A stretch of 64,000 bases of DNA, taken from NCBI GenBank assembly GCA_025991245.1, contig BQMJ01000066.1:108617-172616 (forward strand), given 5' to 3'. The position numbers were made by a program, and so were the translations under genes. Positions 34,097-45,634 of the stretch are shown one piece after another. The notes under the pieces are model-generated. The model was not told the origin of the DNA and did not search any database. It worked only from the letters and a program-made list of their open reading frames with translations. Numbering within the stretch: the stretch's first letter is position 1; each line of letters starts with the position of its first letter. Source of the DNA: Galdieria partita. Its lineage: Eukaryota; Rhodophyta; Bangiophyceae; Galdieriales; Galdieriaceae.

Positions 34097-35554
34097 TCAT
34101 ACTGTTGTTGTTGTTGGTACAACTGAATGCATCATAATGCAGCCCAGTTTTTGAAAAGTAAGATACAAAACTATTCCCAATACAATCATAACTACACAAG
34201 TCATTGCAGCAACCCAATTACTCAACACAATCATTCCACAACAACAAAATAATCCACTCACAACTAATAACCAAACAACTTTCTTTCCACCCGCAACTCG
34301 AAAAGGTCTCAAAAGATGTCCTTGTGAATATCGAAGACCTATAAAAGAACACAATTCCAATGCCAACTTGAGACTATATAAAACAGAATCTACTTGTAAA
34401 AGACTTTCAAAACTGAAAATACTACAAAATGCAGTACCCAATGAAACCAACAAAATACAAAATATTGGAGTTGCATACATGGAATGTAAATATCCCAAGT
34501 GTTTTGGTAGTAAACCACATATGACCATTCCATATAAAGCACGAGAAGATGTCGCTAATAAAGAATTGAGCATGCCAACTGAACTAATGATTCCTCCCAA
34601 AGCAATCCAATAACCTAACCAACGTCCGTCAACTACTTGATTACAAGCCCGAGGCCAAAATGCATCCGTCCACAACTCCCAATTCTGATTATATGTTACT
34701 GTGGATAGTATTGGAAGCAGAAAGGATACAATTCCCATAGCACATGACAGTAAAATAGCTTTTGGATAAGTTTTAGAAGCATTTCGAACTTCCCCTGCAC
34801 AAGTACCTGCACTATCATAGCCACATAGATTCCACAATAAAGATGCAAAATATAAACGCCAATGAGATTGCTTCCACCCTCGGAAACTTAACCAAACTTG
34901 AGGAGAAGCTCTTGGAATACCCATCAATGCCAACAACAAAAATGGAAAACATACAAAAATAGTAAACAAAACAGAAGCCCATCCCACCATATGTAATCCA
35001 ATCACATTCAGCGCAGTACAAAAAGACAATATAACTATTCCTCCCAAAGTTGTCCACCAACGAGATATGCTATTATTTCCTATAATAACTGATAAATAAT
35101 CACTAAATAGACGAGGTAATAAGGCATTATCAACCAAAGAATCCACAAACGTCCACCAACCAACTTGAAAAGAACAAAAACTTCCAAAAGCTTCATAAAC
35201 CCACAAGACAAATCCACCATCTTTGGGAAACATAGTGGATAATTCTGCTGTCATCAAGGCTTGAGGAACGGACCATATCCAAGGAAAGATCAAGATTCCT
35301 ATGATTGCTGGTAAAGGACCTGCTGCGCCGACCAAAGGCTCCAATCCATAACCACCTCCAGCAGTCAATAAATAAACTAGACTTGCTAGTTGCCATACTC
35401 CAACATTTCGCTTAGGAATCGACTCTCCTACTGCCCAATCTTCTGATTGTCCTGATGAGAATTGTAAGCCTTCAAAACTGGAGGTTTTCTCTTCAGCTTG
35501 GTCTTGTACAGAATGAATATTGGATATTGTAGTAAGCTCTACATTTTTCTCCAT
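34097..35554 (-). CDS. Amino-acid/polyamine permease (APC superfamily)
   Basis: Single-exon gene for 485 residues with about twelve membrane helices. The first helix holds the APC substrate motif as YLLTAGGGYGLEPLVGAAGP, and the region PWIWSVPQALMTAELSTMFP and GFVLWVYEAFGSFCSFQ resemble the plant polyamine and amino-acid proton symporters (PUT/LAT-like) more than bacterial permeases. The polar N-terminus of about 60 residues is cytosolic. The start is the first ATG of an open frame that extends back to about 35590. The substrate is inferred only by resemblance. Confidence 0.88.
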   Translation of the reverse strand: MEKNVELTTISNIHSVQDQAEEKTSSFEGLQFSSGQSEDWAVGESIPKRNVGVWQLASLVYLLTAGGGYGLEPLVGAAGPLPAIIGILIFPWIWSVPQALMTAELSTMFPKDGGFVLWVYEAFGSFCSFQVGWWTFVDSLVDNALLPRLFSDYLSVIIGNNSISRWWTTLGGIVILSFCTALNVIGLHMVGWASVLFTIFVCFPFLLLALMGIPRASPQVWLSFRGWKQSHWRLYFASLLWNLCGYDSAGTCAGEVRNASKTYPKAILLSCAMGIVSFLLPILSTVTYNQNWELWTDAFWPRACNQVVDGRWLGYWIALGGIISSVGMLNSLLATSSRALYGMVICGLLPKHLGYLHSMYATPIFCILLVSLGTAFCSIFSFESLLQVDSVLYSLKLALELCSFIGLRYSQGHLLRPFRVAGGKKVVWLLVVSGLFCCCGMIVLSNWVAAMTCVVMIVLGIVLYLTFQKLGCIMMHSVVPTTTTV

Positions 35555-35775
35555 CAAAGTTTCAAGTAACACACAATATTTTGTTAACAAACTGAAGAAC
35601 TGATAGTGATCATTGTTCTATCTCTCTCTCTCTCTTATGATTGATTGATCCCCAATACAAAGTTGTGGAAAAGAAGACTTCCAATTGGTTGAGGCTATTT
35701 GTAGTTATTATCCTCAAATAGTATACAGAATATCTATATCTGTTTACAAGAAATAGCGCACATTAAGCAACAACT

Positions 35776-36460
<685 letters not shown>

Positions 36461-36530
36461 ATAAAAACAATGGCGACTCAGAAATCTTTTCATTTGGGGT
36501 GAAATTGGTCGACGTCGTTCCTTTTAGAAA

Positions 36531-37218
36531 ATGGTTCGACATAACAACGTAGTTCCTAACGGTCACTTTCACAAAGACTGGCAAAGAAGAGTAAAAACAT
36601 GGTTCAACCAACCTATGAGAAAAAAAAGAAGAAGATTAGCTCGTCAGAAAAAGGTCTGTACGATTGTTCTGTTGTAGATCGTTGACTGACCATTGTCGTC
36701 TTTTTTAGGCAGCACGTTTAGCTCCTCGTCCAGCCAAAGGTCCCTTAAGACCTATTGTGCATTGTCCCACTGTGAAATACAATATGAGGGAAAGACTTGG
36801 TAGAGGTTTTACTTTGGAAGAGTTGAAAGAGGCCAAAATAAATCCAAGATTGGCTCCAACGATTGGCATAAGTGTCGACCGTAGAAGAAAGAATCGTTCA
36901 GTCGAGTCTCTTCAGACCAATGTTCAACGCCTGAAAGAATACATGTCGAGACTTATCTTATTCCCTCGAAAACACGGCAAGCCAAAGAGTGGAGACAGCG
37001 ATCCTTCAGAACTGGCAATGGCAAAACAAGTTATGGGAGATGTATTACCGATTCAATCTACAACAGCTTTGTCAAGTGTAGAAATTCGAGCAGTAACAGA
37101 AGAAGAACGTTCCAAGAGTGCTTATCAGACTTTGAGAGCTGCAAGAAAGCAAGCAAAAGAAGTAGGAAAGCAAAAGAAGAAGGAACAAGAAGAAGCGGAA
37201 GAAATTTCGAAAGAATAA
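36531..37218 (+). CDS. RPL13: 60S ribosomal protein eL13
   Basis: Large-subunit ribosomal protein. Exons are 36531-36653 and 36709-37218, with a 55-nt intron (donor GTCTGT); the product is 210 residues, like other eL13 proteins. The conserved N-terminus [18 protein letters not shown] and the basic stretch RRRLARQKK are followed after the splice by [17 protein letters not shown], and then by [14 protein letters not shown] and [17 protein letters not shown]. The C-terminal tail is rich in Lys, Glu and Gln. It starts 70 bp after the UBC13 stop on the same strand. Confidence 0.97.
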
Positions 37219-37283
37219 ACTGAATATTTTTTGTTTTCAAAATTTTTTGAAGAAACAAGTTGATGTCTTTTTAAGAGAAGACG

Positions 37284-39392
37284 ATGATGGAGGAAGACAG
37301 GGCGGAACCGTACAGAGGCATCGTCCAGTCATACAAAACTTGTGCAAACTTGATAGACAAACGTTGTTTATTCATAAATAATCTCGACCGAGTCACAACA
37401 GAAGAGGAGTTGACGTCGTATTTTCAAAGCTTTGGTCCGGTCAAGCGTTGTTTAGTTGTTAACGATGCTGTGACTGGGCAGTGCCGAGGCTATGGCTTTG
37501 TCAAGTTTCAACGAGTGGAAGATGCAGCCAAAGTATTGGATTTAGGACAAAGACTAGTTTTTTGTGGTCAGCGTATTTTAGTTGATTATGCTTTGAGAAG
37601 GACTAAGACGGAAAAATCTGATCAACAAGGAGAGGAAACTCCGTGGGTTGCTCCCAAGTCCTCCAAACTTTTGGGTTTAGGTAAAGGCAAAAGTGTAAAA
37701 CGATTATTGGATTCTTCATATGCAAGTAATTCTCAAGACATAATGAAAAGAACTATTCTCATCCAACCGATTGTACAAGTGCCTTGGATAGAGCAATTGT
37801 ATGAGCTCTTGAATACTTTAAAAGGCTTTTGTATGTGTATTGGACCTATTAGAGGAATTCTACATTGCATATTTTCTACTTGGGAGATAGCAAAGGAGCA
37901 TATTTCTTACTTACAACAATCTTGTCAAAAGTGGCAAGCCAATATTGATGTTGCGTTTGCACATGTTCCTATTACCAAACGCTGTACAGTTGTTGTTCGA
38001 AACTTACCTTTTGTAACAAGTGAAATGGAGTTGATGAATACATTTTCCAAATCAGGTCCTGTAAAAGTTGTGAGACTTCCGAAGAATCCCCAACATCCTA
38101 ACTTATGTGTTGGTTATGGCTTTGTTGAATATTTTCTTCCTAAAGATGCAGAAAATGCTATCAACAACTTGAATGGAATAGAATGGAAAGGTCGTACAAT
38201 AGCCATTGATTATGCATTATCCAAAGACAAATATTTGCAAGAGAAACAAAGTACTGCTGTGATAGAAAGCAATCCAAAAGAGACCTCTCAAGAAGTGGAT
38301 AAAGATGTTAATATTATAGAAAGTTCATCGTTGGCATATAGTGATAGGAAAGATGATTCTGATAGAAGAACTGTATGGATACGTAATCTCCCTTTGGGTG
38401 TTGATGAGTTTCAAGTTGAGTCTTGTTTTGAGGCATTTGGTAAAATAGAGAAATGTTGGATAGAGAAAGATAAGAATACTGGACAGAGCAATGGATTGGC
38501 ATATGTACGTTTTACAAGACAACATTCCGTAGTTATGTGTCTGAAGAAAGCAAATGAATTATCGGAAGAATGGGAAGATCCTATTTTGCAAAAGAAACTT
38601 AGGAATTCTGTTCTTGCTAAAGAAGTGAGTTCTGGAGGTATTCGACTCGATGGAAGAAGACTGATAGTGAGTCATGCATCCAAAGACAATTCTCAACAAA
38701 ACAAAGAGATGAAAGACGCAGAAGCAAGAAATCTCCATCTTCTTGAAGAAGGTTTTATAGAACCCAAAAGCAAACTTGCCAAAAATTATCCTGAGACAGA
38801 GTTGCAAAAGCGTTTGGCTCTTTATGAGTGGAAAAAGCAAAAGGTTGAACGCAATCCTAATATAGTCGTTTCTTCAACTCGTCTTTGTGTTCATCAGTTG
38901 CCACGTGCGATGACTGAGAAAGAACTGAGAAAGTTGATACAAATAGTTGCAAAGGAAGAAATTGCAAACAATCATATGAATCTCTCATCTCGAAAGTTGT
39001 TAAAGAATGCATTTATTCTTCGTGATTCCAATAGGAAACTGAAGGATGGAAGTTTTCGCTCGACCTGTCGAGGATTTGTACAATTTACAGATCCTTTTAT
39101 TGCTGAAAAGTGTCTACAACGATTGAATAGAGATTCAGATATACTCGGAACCTTTCATGATGAATGGAAAGGACGTCGTCTGATTGTGGAGTTTGCATTG
39201 CAAGACAAACGCAAGTTATTAGCTCTGGAGAAGAAGAAGAAGAAGAATAAGGAAGAGGAGTTGCAAATGAAGAGGAAAGAGACAAGTCATCTGTCGCTGT
39301 TGAAAGATTCCAAACAAAATTCCACAATACAAACAACTCATTCCAAACAAAAGTCACTTCATAGACGAAAGAAAATGAAGTTGTTAAAATGA
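37284..39392 (+). CDS. Multi-RRM nucleolar protein, RBM28/NOP4-like
   Basis: Single-exon gene for 702 residues with four RNA-recognition motifs. RNP2/RNP1 pairs: LFINNL with RGYGFVKF (RRM1), VVVRNLPF with VGYGFVEY (RRM2), VWIRNLPL with NGLAYVRF (RRM3) and LCVHQLP with RGFVQFT (RRM4). The C-terminus is a Lys-rich tail. The number, spacing and length match NOP4/RBM28, which is needed for 60S ribosome assembly, so a nucleolar role is likely. It follows RPL13 by 65 bp on the same strand. The paired ATGs at 37284 and 37287 are both possible starts. Confidence 0.85.
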   Translation: MMEEDRAEPYRGIVQSYKTCANLIDKRCLFINNLDRVTTEEELTSYFQSFGPVKRCLVVNDAVTGQCRGYGFVKFQRVEDAAKVLDLGQRLVFCGQRILVDYALRRTKTEKSDQQGEETPWVAPKSSKLLGLGKGKSVKRLLDSSYASNSQDIMKRTILIQPIVQVPWIEQLYELLNTLKGFCMCIGPIRGILHCIFSTWEIAKEHISYLQQSCQKWQANIDVAFAHVPITKRCTVVVRNLPFVTSEMELMNTFSKSGPVKVVRLPKNPQHPNLCVGYGFVEYFLPKDAENAINNLNGIEWKGRTIAIDYALSKDKYLQEKQSTAVIESNPKETSQEVDKDVNIIESSSLAYSDRKDDSDRRTVWIRNLPLGVDEFQVESCFEAFGKIEKCWIEKDKNTGQSNGLAYVRFTRQHSVVMCLKKANELSEEWEDPILQKKLRNSVLAKEVSSGGIRLDGRRLIVSHASKDNSQQNKEMKDAEARNLHLLEEGFIEPKSKLAKNYPETELQKRLALYEWKKQKVERNPNIVVSSTRLCVHQLPRAMTEKELRKLIQIVAKEEIANNHMNLSSRKLLKNAFILRDSNRKLKDGSFRSTCRGFVQFTDPFIAEKCLQRLNRDSDILGTFHDEWKGRRLIVEFALQDKRKLLALEKKKKKNKEEELQMKRKETSHLSLLKDSKQNSTIQTTHSKQKSLHRRKKMKLLK

Positions 39393-39407
39393 TAGTCTAA
39401 AAGTGTA

Positions 39408-40221
39408 TTATTTCTTCTTATTCAATACTACACACCAATTGCTTTGTTCATAATAAGAATGTTGAATATGAAAGCAATTACTTTGTAAACATTCCTCTTC
39501 CAACTCTCCTTGACGATATAAATGATAATACCTTTCCAAAGTGCAATGTTGAACAGTATCCTCAAGTTGAGTTGCTTTTGTCTTCTTTTCATGTTCAATC
39601 ATAACCCAAGGAATCAGAGCTTCTTGTTTACTTTCATCCAGAAATCGCATCTTTTCTCTAGCTTTTGTATTCTTTACGTCATCCTTTCCATTCTTCTCTT
39701 CAGCTGCCCAAACATATAAGAGACAACTTCCACCTTGTCTCAAGACCCTTCCCATTTCTTGTATGGCTAATATTCGTCTTTCCCGAGTACACAAGTGATG
39801 CAAAACTGCTATACATAATACTACATCAAACTTTTCTGACTGAAAAGGCAACTCGAGCATATCCGCTACAGCAGTTTCCAATTGACGTTCTTTACAAGTC
39901 CTTACAAGAGGAACGCACCTATACCACTCATATGAATAGAGCAAATAAATAAATATTCTACAAAAGAGCTCCAAACCTATCGATTCCGATACAAAAAAGA
40001 TTATGGTTATGTGAGATAAGATTCTTTCCGTTTCCACACCCAACATCCAAAACAGTATCAAAAGGGCTCCTTTGTCTTAGAAACTGCTCTACACCAGGCC
40101 ATATTCTATATCTTGTTTTTGTAAAGTGCTCCGCTATTCTATCATATATATTATGAACATTATTTCTTTCAAATTCTATAAACCATTTAGACTGAAGTGA
40201 AGCTATTCTATTCATTTCCAT
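39408..40221 (-). CDS. TRM9/ALKBH8-like tRNA wobble-uridine methyltransferase
   Basis: SAM-dependent enzyme family that methylates 5-carboxymethyluridine at tRNA position 34. Exons (minus strand) are 40221-39977 and 39918-39408, with a 58-nt intron (donor GTTTGG); the product is 251 residues. The N-terminal family segment VHNIYDRIAEHFTKTRY is followed by SAM motif I VLDVGCGNGKNL, the spliced IGIDRCVPLVRTC, VADMLELPF, and FDVVLCIAVLHHLCT. The C-terminal part holds the family's RYYHLYRQGELEEEC. The frame is open upstream to 40392, but that would overlap the divergent gene; the ATG at 40221 gives the family's normal N-terminus. Confidence 0.86.
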
Positions 40222-40245
40222 TCCAACGACCAAACCATTCCTGCT

Positions 40246-42189
40246 ATGTGGCGTTCTATTGGCCAATATTGTATCCCAACGACTTTTCGAGTGACTCGTC
40301 AACCCAATGTAAAGTGGCAACTTTTGTTTTATTTGAAGAAGCATTGGTTTGGAATAAGTATAGGAATAGGATCTACAATATGTATATATCAATATTACGA
40401 CAAAAAGTTGAATACGCTTTGTAGAGGTGAGGAGCTACGATCAGGATCTCAATCTTGTGTTGCTAGAAACAAAAAATGTTTTCAAGAAGATATTTTGTCT
40501 TTCCTTCGTGAAGTTTCTTTTCTTCGGCACAATAGAGAATTGCAAACTCTTGACAAAATTAACGTTCTTTGTTTGCTTGGTCCATCAGCACGGAAAGAAG
40601 ATATACTTCCTTATCTCTTAGATTCGAATGGGATTCTTTGTATGGATCTAATACAAGGAGGAGTTGAAAGAGTCATAGGAGAGACAACATGTATTCTGTT
40701 CTTATCCATTAGTGAATTGCCTGAAGCGTTGAAGAGAGAAAAACTTGCGCAGATAAAATACTTGTTGAGAGGTTTAGCTACTTGGAATTGTGCAGCTATG
40801 GATGCCATAATAGCAAGTCAACGTTATCCCTTACTGCATCGTCTTCTTTTACACTTTCGTCATCGCTTGTCTGAAACAGCTCATGCTGTACTTATTTATT
40901 CACCGCAGGACACTGCAGATATCATCATACAAAGAACTATACAAGTCGCCATGAAAGAAGGTATTCCATTGCTTGTGCTTTCCGAGAGTTGTTCGAGTTT
41001 ATTTGAGTCAAGATTAGAAGATCTATGTCTTAAAATGAAACGTTATCTGATGCAACGTTTTGCATTTGAACATCCTGCTGTAAGATATTTGCATCCTTTC
41101 ACAATCGGTCAGAATTGGATAACTTTGTTATTTCAACTTATTATGGGCATTTATTATTGGTGGAAAGCTCGTTCAATAGGTTATAAGGATGGCTTTGAAG
41201 ATGGAGCTCGGGAGTGGAATTATCGATTGATTGGCTTGGATATGGGTTGTCTATCTAATCGAGATGATGAATTATGGGAGTTTTGTTATGGCTCAAATTT
41301 TGTTCTTAATGGATATTGCTACGATTCGGCAAGTATGAATGGTTTGTTACAGTCCTTGAACAGCTTATCTTTTCTTGGTATGAATGAAATTGCTTTGTAC
41401 AAAAGATATGTTCGTTTGTTGTTAGTTGATGGTTCTTCTTCATTGGTGGGTACTTTATTTGACATGAACTCTAGTCATGACCCTTATGATCAAAATCCTT
41501 ATGGGACGAGATATAATAGCCATCCAGTGGAAACTAATTCTATTCCTGAGAAACCAAGCAATCAGTTATATTTTCTAGATGGAAATGTTTCTATTTGGAC
41601 ATTGCCCTGGACTCAAGTTACGAAAAGTATTTCTATACGGAACTTTCTTCATCACGCAGCTTTGGATTGGGGAAGCCTTGGAAAGTCATTTCTTTGGCAA
41701 CTCTATATGAATTGGTTGGATACTACTATTCATTCAAGTATTCTGGCTTCCAGATGGAAACATAGTTTATATCAAGACATACTTATTTCTTCTTATTATG
41801 ATCGTCAAAATGTATCTCGTTTTCTGAATGGAATCGATGGAGTTATACTTCCTGTTCGTTTTTCCAAAGACGAAAGTCCCATGAAATATGGAAGACAGAT
41901 AATAGAACAATGCTTAAAACAGCAAATACCTGTTTTCTTCGTAGATTGTTGTAATAAGGAGCATTCTTGTGAAATATCCAATGGACTACGAAAGGCAATA
42001 AGAAGAACATTGATTCAAAGAGCCTTGAAGATACAACAACAAAGATATATATCTGCACGTACTCAGTTCTTCTTATGGCTATACACTTGGAGATATGATA
42101 TGGCCTATATGGAAGGCTATCGACAAGCTTGGATGCTTCGATTATCATCACATCAAACATTTGAAACTCCTTCCTATGATGGAATATAA
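40246..42189 (+). CDS. Unknown 647-residue protein
   Basis: I do not recognise this protein. It is a single uninterrupted frame of 647 residues. A probable N-terminal membrane segment (HWFGISIGIGSTICIYQYY, about residues 33-51) follows a basic leader, which would suit an organelle-membrane protein. The rest is mixed helical and hydrophobic, with a second hydrophobic stretch near residue 300 (WITLLFQLIMGIYYWWK) and many Tyr and Trp. The long frame in AT-rich DNA, ordinary residue use and crowded position support a real gene. It is divergent from the TRM9-like gene with only 24 bp between the ATG codons. Confidence 0.72.
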   Translation: MWRSIGQYCIPTTFRVTRQPNVKWQLLFYLKKHWFGISIGIGSTICIYQYYDKKLNTLCRGEELRSGSQSCVARNKKCFQEDILSFLREVSFLRHNRELQTLDKINVLCLLGPSARKEDILPYLLDSNGILCMDLIQGGVERVIGETTCILFLSISELPEALKREKLAQIKYLLRGLATWNCAAMDAIIASQRYPLLHRLLLHFRHRLSETAHAVLIYSPQDTADIIIQRTIQVAMKEGIPLLVLSESCSSLFESRLEDLCLKMKRYLMQRFAFEHPAVRYLHPFTIGQNWITLLFQLIMGIYYWWKARSIGYKDGFEDGAREWNYRLIGLDMGCLSNRDDELWEFCYGSNFVLNGYCYDSASMNGLLQSLNSLSFLGMNEIALYKRYVRLLLVDGSSSLVGTLFDMNSSHDPYDQNPYGTRYNSHPVETNSIPEKPSNQLYFLDGNVSIWTLPWTQVTKSISIRNFLHHAALDWGSLGKSFLWQLYMNWLDTTIHSSILASRWKHSLYQDILISSYYDRQNVSRFLNGIDGVILPVRFSKDESPMKYGRQIIEQCLKQQIPVFFVDCCNKEHSCEISNGLRKAIRRTLIQRALKIQQQRYISARTQFFLWLYTWRYDMAYMEGYRQAWMLRLSSHQTFETPSYDGI

Positions 42190-42286
42190 GATATCTTTAT
42201 TGTTTCGAATGCAGAATTGAATCATTTATATATACATATCATTGTTCAATTCTTCGACGAAAAGCACATTCTTCTATACTGCTTTC

Positions 42287-45200
42287 TTATATGCAATGCT
42301 CATTATCTTCTTCTCGTTTGTTTTTAGTAAGCCATTCTTGAAATTGTGTATCCAATATTGCCAATTGCTGTTTCATTGTATTTAATTGTTGTTGCATATA
42401 TTCCATGTCACAACTGTTATTCTGATTGTACTTTGCGGTCGACATCTCATCTTTCCGTTCCTCTCTTGAAATGGCTTCATTTCCATTGCTTACTTGATAC
42501 AACTGTGTCTTTAATACATCATTCATTTGCATTCCTACCTGTTCCAAAGTCCTCCAAATTGTTCGAGCTCTCTCCACTACAACAACAGGCAAGCCTGCGA
42601 GACCAGCTACTTGAATACCATAACTTTTATTGGCTCCTCCAGGAACAACCTTGTGCAAAAATATTACTTGTTCACCCTCTTCAATGACTTTTACTTGTAA
42701 ATTGGCAATCCAAGGAAAAACTGAAGCTAGTTCATTCATCTCATGATAATGAGTAGCAAAAATACTCAGACATTGAATATGAGAAGAAAGATACTCTGCT
42801 ACACTCCATGCAATACTTAAACCATCTAAAGTTGTCTAAAAAGTAATCAATACTCAAAAGACTATCACTCCAACAATTTTCATCTTTCTTACCGTCCCTC
42901 GACCAATTTCATCCAATAATACCAAGGAACTTCTAGTTGCTTGACGCAGTATTCTTGCAGTTTCAGTCATTTCCACCATAAATGTACTTTGACCAGAGCC
43001 AATATCATCTACTGCTCCAACTCGAGTAAATATTGCATCCATAATACTTAATTGAGCTTCTTGTGCAGGTACAAAGCTACCAATTTGAGCCAATAATTGA
43101 ATTGTCCCAATTTGACGCAAATAACAACTTTTGCCAGAAGAATTGGGCCCTGTCAAGATTATTAGACGATGTGATTGATGAGATAAGTCAATAGAATTGG
43201 AAACAAAGGTTCCGGGTGGAATCATTTGCTCAACTACTGGATGACGACCATTTTCTATTTTCAACAAAGGTTCCAAACTTGAGACATTCTTCTCTCGATC
43301 ATCCAATCCATGCAGTTGAGGTCGACAATATTCTCTTTCCATAGCCACTTTTGTCAAACCACAAAAGACATCCAATGTTGCTATAGCTTCAGCTATTCTT
43401 TGTAATGAAGGTGCATATTGTTGCAAATGGTTACGAAAGGCATCAAAAATTTCACGTTCCTTTGTGGCAATGCATTCTCGAACATATAAAATACTTCTTT
43501 CTTTTTCCAATAATTGAGTAGTGGTATATCGTTCTTCTCCTATGAGGGTTTGCTTTCGAATATAGTCATTTGGCACTTTGGAAAGTGAACGCTTGGAAAT
43601 GGAAATATAATAACCTAAAGATTTGTGATAACCAACTTTCAAGTTGGGTAATCCTAATCTTTTTCTTTCCTTTCTTTCATATTCTAGTATCCATTGTATA
43701 TGAATCTTGTATTCACTTTCCAATTCTTCCAATTGTTGATGTTTTCCACTTCGAACAAAAAAGACATTTCCAACATTGGTTGCTCCCAATTTGTCTGCAA
43801 CACGAGGATTCGAAGAAACTGATGATGATAAAGTAATGTTGGCATCGATTTCTTCCACTATAACTCTAATCAACTCTTCTGACAAGGGATCCAAAATAGT
43901 TGACAGTAATTCGACCACTTCTTGCTGTCTATCTCTGGAAGAAAGATTCAACCCTTTCAAGATATATAATAAGCGAGGTATCTTCTTCAAAGATTCTCCT
44001 ACATGATAAAAGTCCTTTTCATTTGCTCGAAGTGAACCAATACGACAAGCCAATCTTTCCAAATCAGTTAAACCTTTGAGTGTGTTAACTATAGCTGAAA
44101 GAATCTCCGAATTTTCAGAAAGTAACTCTATAAAATCATATCTTGAATTTAATACACGGCAATCTCTCAATGGGTGTAACAACCAACGACGCAACAGTCT
44201 TGCTCCCATACAAGTGACAGTGCGATCAACAGACCACAGTAAGGAACCCTTCTTATTCCCTTCTCTTAATGTCTCAAGTACTTCTAAGTTTCTTAAAGTA
44301 TTTTCATCCAGATAAACAAATTCATCAGCTCTATGCAACTGAAAGAAATGCAACTTGATTGGTGCCATTCTTTCAATGGTTTCTTGCAAATAATGAAATA
44401 TCGCTGCACAAGCTTTAAGTAACAAGCTAGATTCTTTTAAACCAAAAACTTCAACGCTATTACACTGAAATCTTTGTAACAGTTGTTGTTTGCCCAATTG
44501 ATTGTCAAAAGAGTGAACAGGTCTAGCGGTGTAACATAATTCCGGTAACTGCCAAGTGAGACAGTGTTCTTCTAGAGTACTATTCCATATCGAATTGTCT
44601 TCCATCAAAACTTCCGAAGGAGAAACTCTCACTAGTTCTCTAAAAAATGCATCGATATCCTTCCCTTCTATTCCTTGAAATTCTCCTGTAGAAGTATCAA
44701 CATAAGCAATCGCCCAATTCACTTTGTTCAACTCCTTTGTCGAAGAATTCGTATCTACAGTAATAGCTGCCAAGTAGTTATTCTTCTTAGCGTCAAGCAT
44801 GGAATCTTCTGTCAAAGTGCCTGGTGTGAGTAGACGAGTTACTTGTCTCTTTACTAAGGAACCTGCTTGAGTCATTGTTGCAGATTCAGTTTGATCACAA
44901 ACTGCAACTTTGACGTTTTTCTTCAATAACACAGAAAGATATTTATCCAAAGAATGTTGAGGTATTCCTGACATAGGAACCTTGAAACCTAGATCCTTTC
45001 CTCCATCTTTACTAGTCAGAGTCTATAACAAGATCTAAAAACTGCAAATATGCATAAAGAGTTCAAATACTTACTACTTCCAGAGTATCTGAAAGCACTT
45101 GGGCGTCCTCAAAAAATGATTCGTAAAAATCTCCCACTCGATATAATAAAAGATAATCAGGATGTTCGCTCTTAGTATCCCAATAGTGTTTCAACATGGG

Positions 45201-45428
45201 AGATAGTTTGTTATAGTCGATCTTCTTTTCCGTTGAAGGCAACGACAAAGCCGTTTGCGAATGAAAATATCGTTCATCTTGTTTCGCGCAAAACAGTTCG
45301 GTTGAAAGTTTAGAATATCGATAAAGTTGCTTATGACACTTTAGTGTTTTTTTCAATGAACGACGACAATACAAGCAAAGTTTGCCACTAGTTGTGAGTT
45401 GTATATTTCTACAAAACGCCAAAGCCAT
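42287..45428 (-). CDS. Bacterial-type MutS, probably organellar
   Basis: DNA mismatch-recognition ATPase. Exons (minus strand) are 45428-45075, 45022-42893 and 42835-42287; introns are 52 and 57 nt; the product is 1010 residues. An N-terminal extension of about 75 residues, basic and Ser-rich, looks like a targeting peptide. The mismatch-reading motif is intact ([10 protein letters not shown], with the Phe-x-Glu), as are Walker A (GPNSSGKS), the signature [12 protein letters not shown], Walker B ([11 protein letters not shown]) and the following [10 protein letters not shown] and FATHYHEM. All bacterial MutS1 domains are present, and no MSH2-6 features are seen. Origin from an organelle ancestor is inferred; mitochondrial or plastid location is not decided. 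Confidence 0.93.
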
Positions 45429-45634
45429 TTGATGGCGTCCACCTAAAACAACTCAAACGGACATTTCATCTGAACTGATCACATTTCGAAACTTTTGACA
45501 TATAAACTTTCCAATCATGTGTCTAAGTATTAAGTCACATGTTTGTCCACTTTTAAAGGGAGTATTCAAGTCTTGATAAAATAGAATAGCTATCAAAAGA
45601 ACATTTACAATTCTATTTCATGATCTAAGAAAGA

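Noticed and set aside
35610-35640. CT-rich run as a regulatory element
   Set aside because: A simple (TC)n microsatellite upstream of the permease gene; nothing else supports a function.
40222-40392. N-terminal extension of the TRM9-like protein
   Set aside because: It would overlap the divergent 647-residue gene, and family members start near the ATG at 40221.
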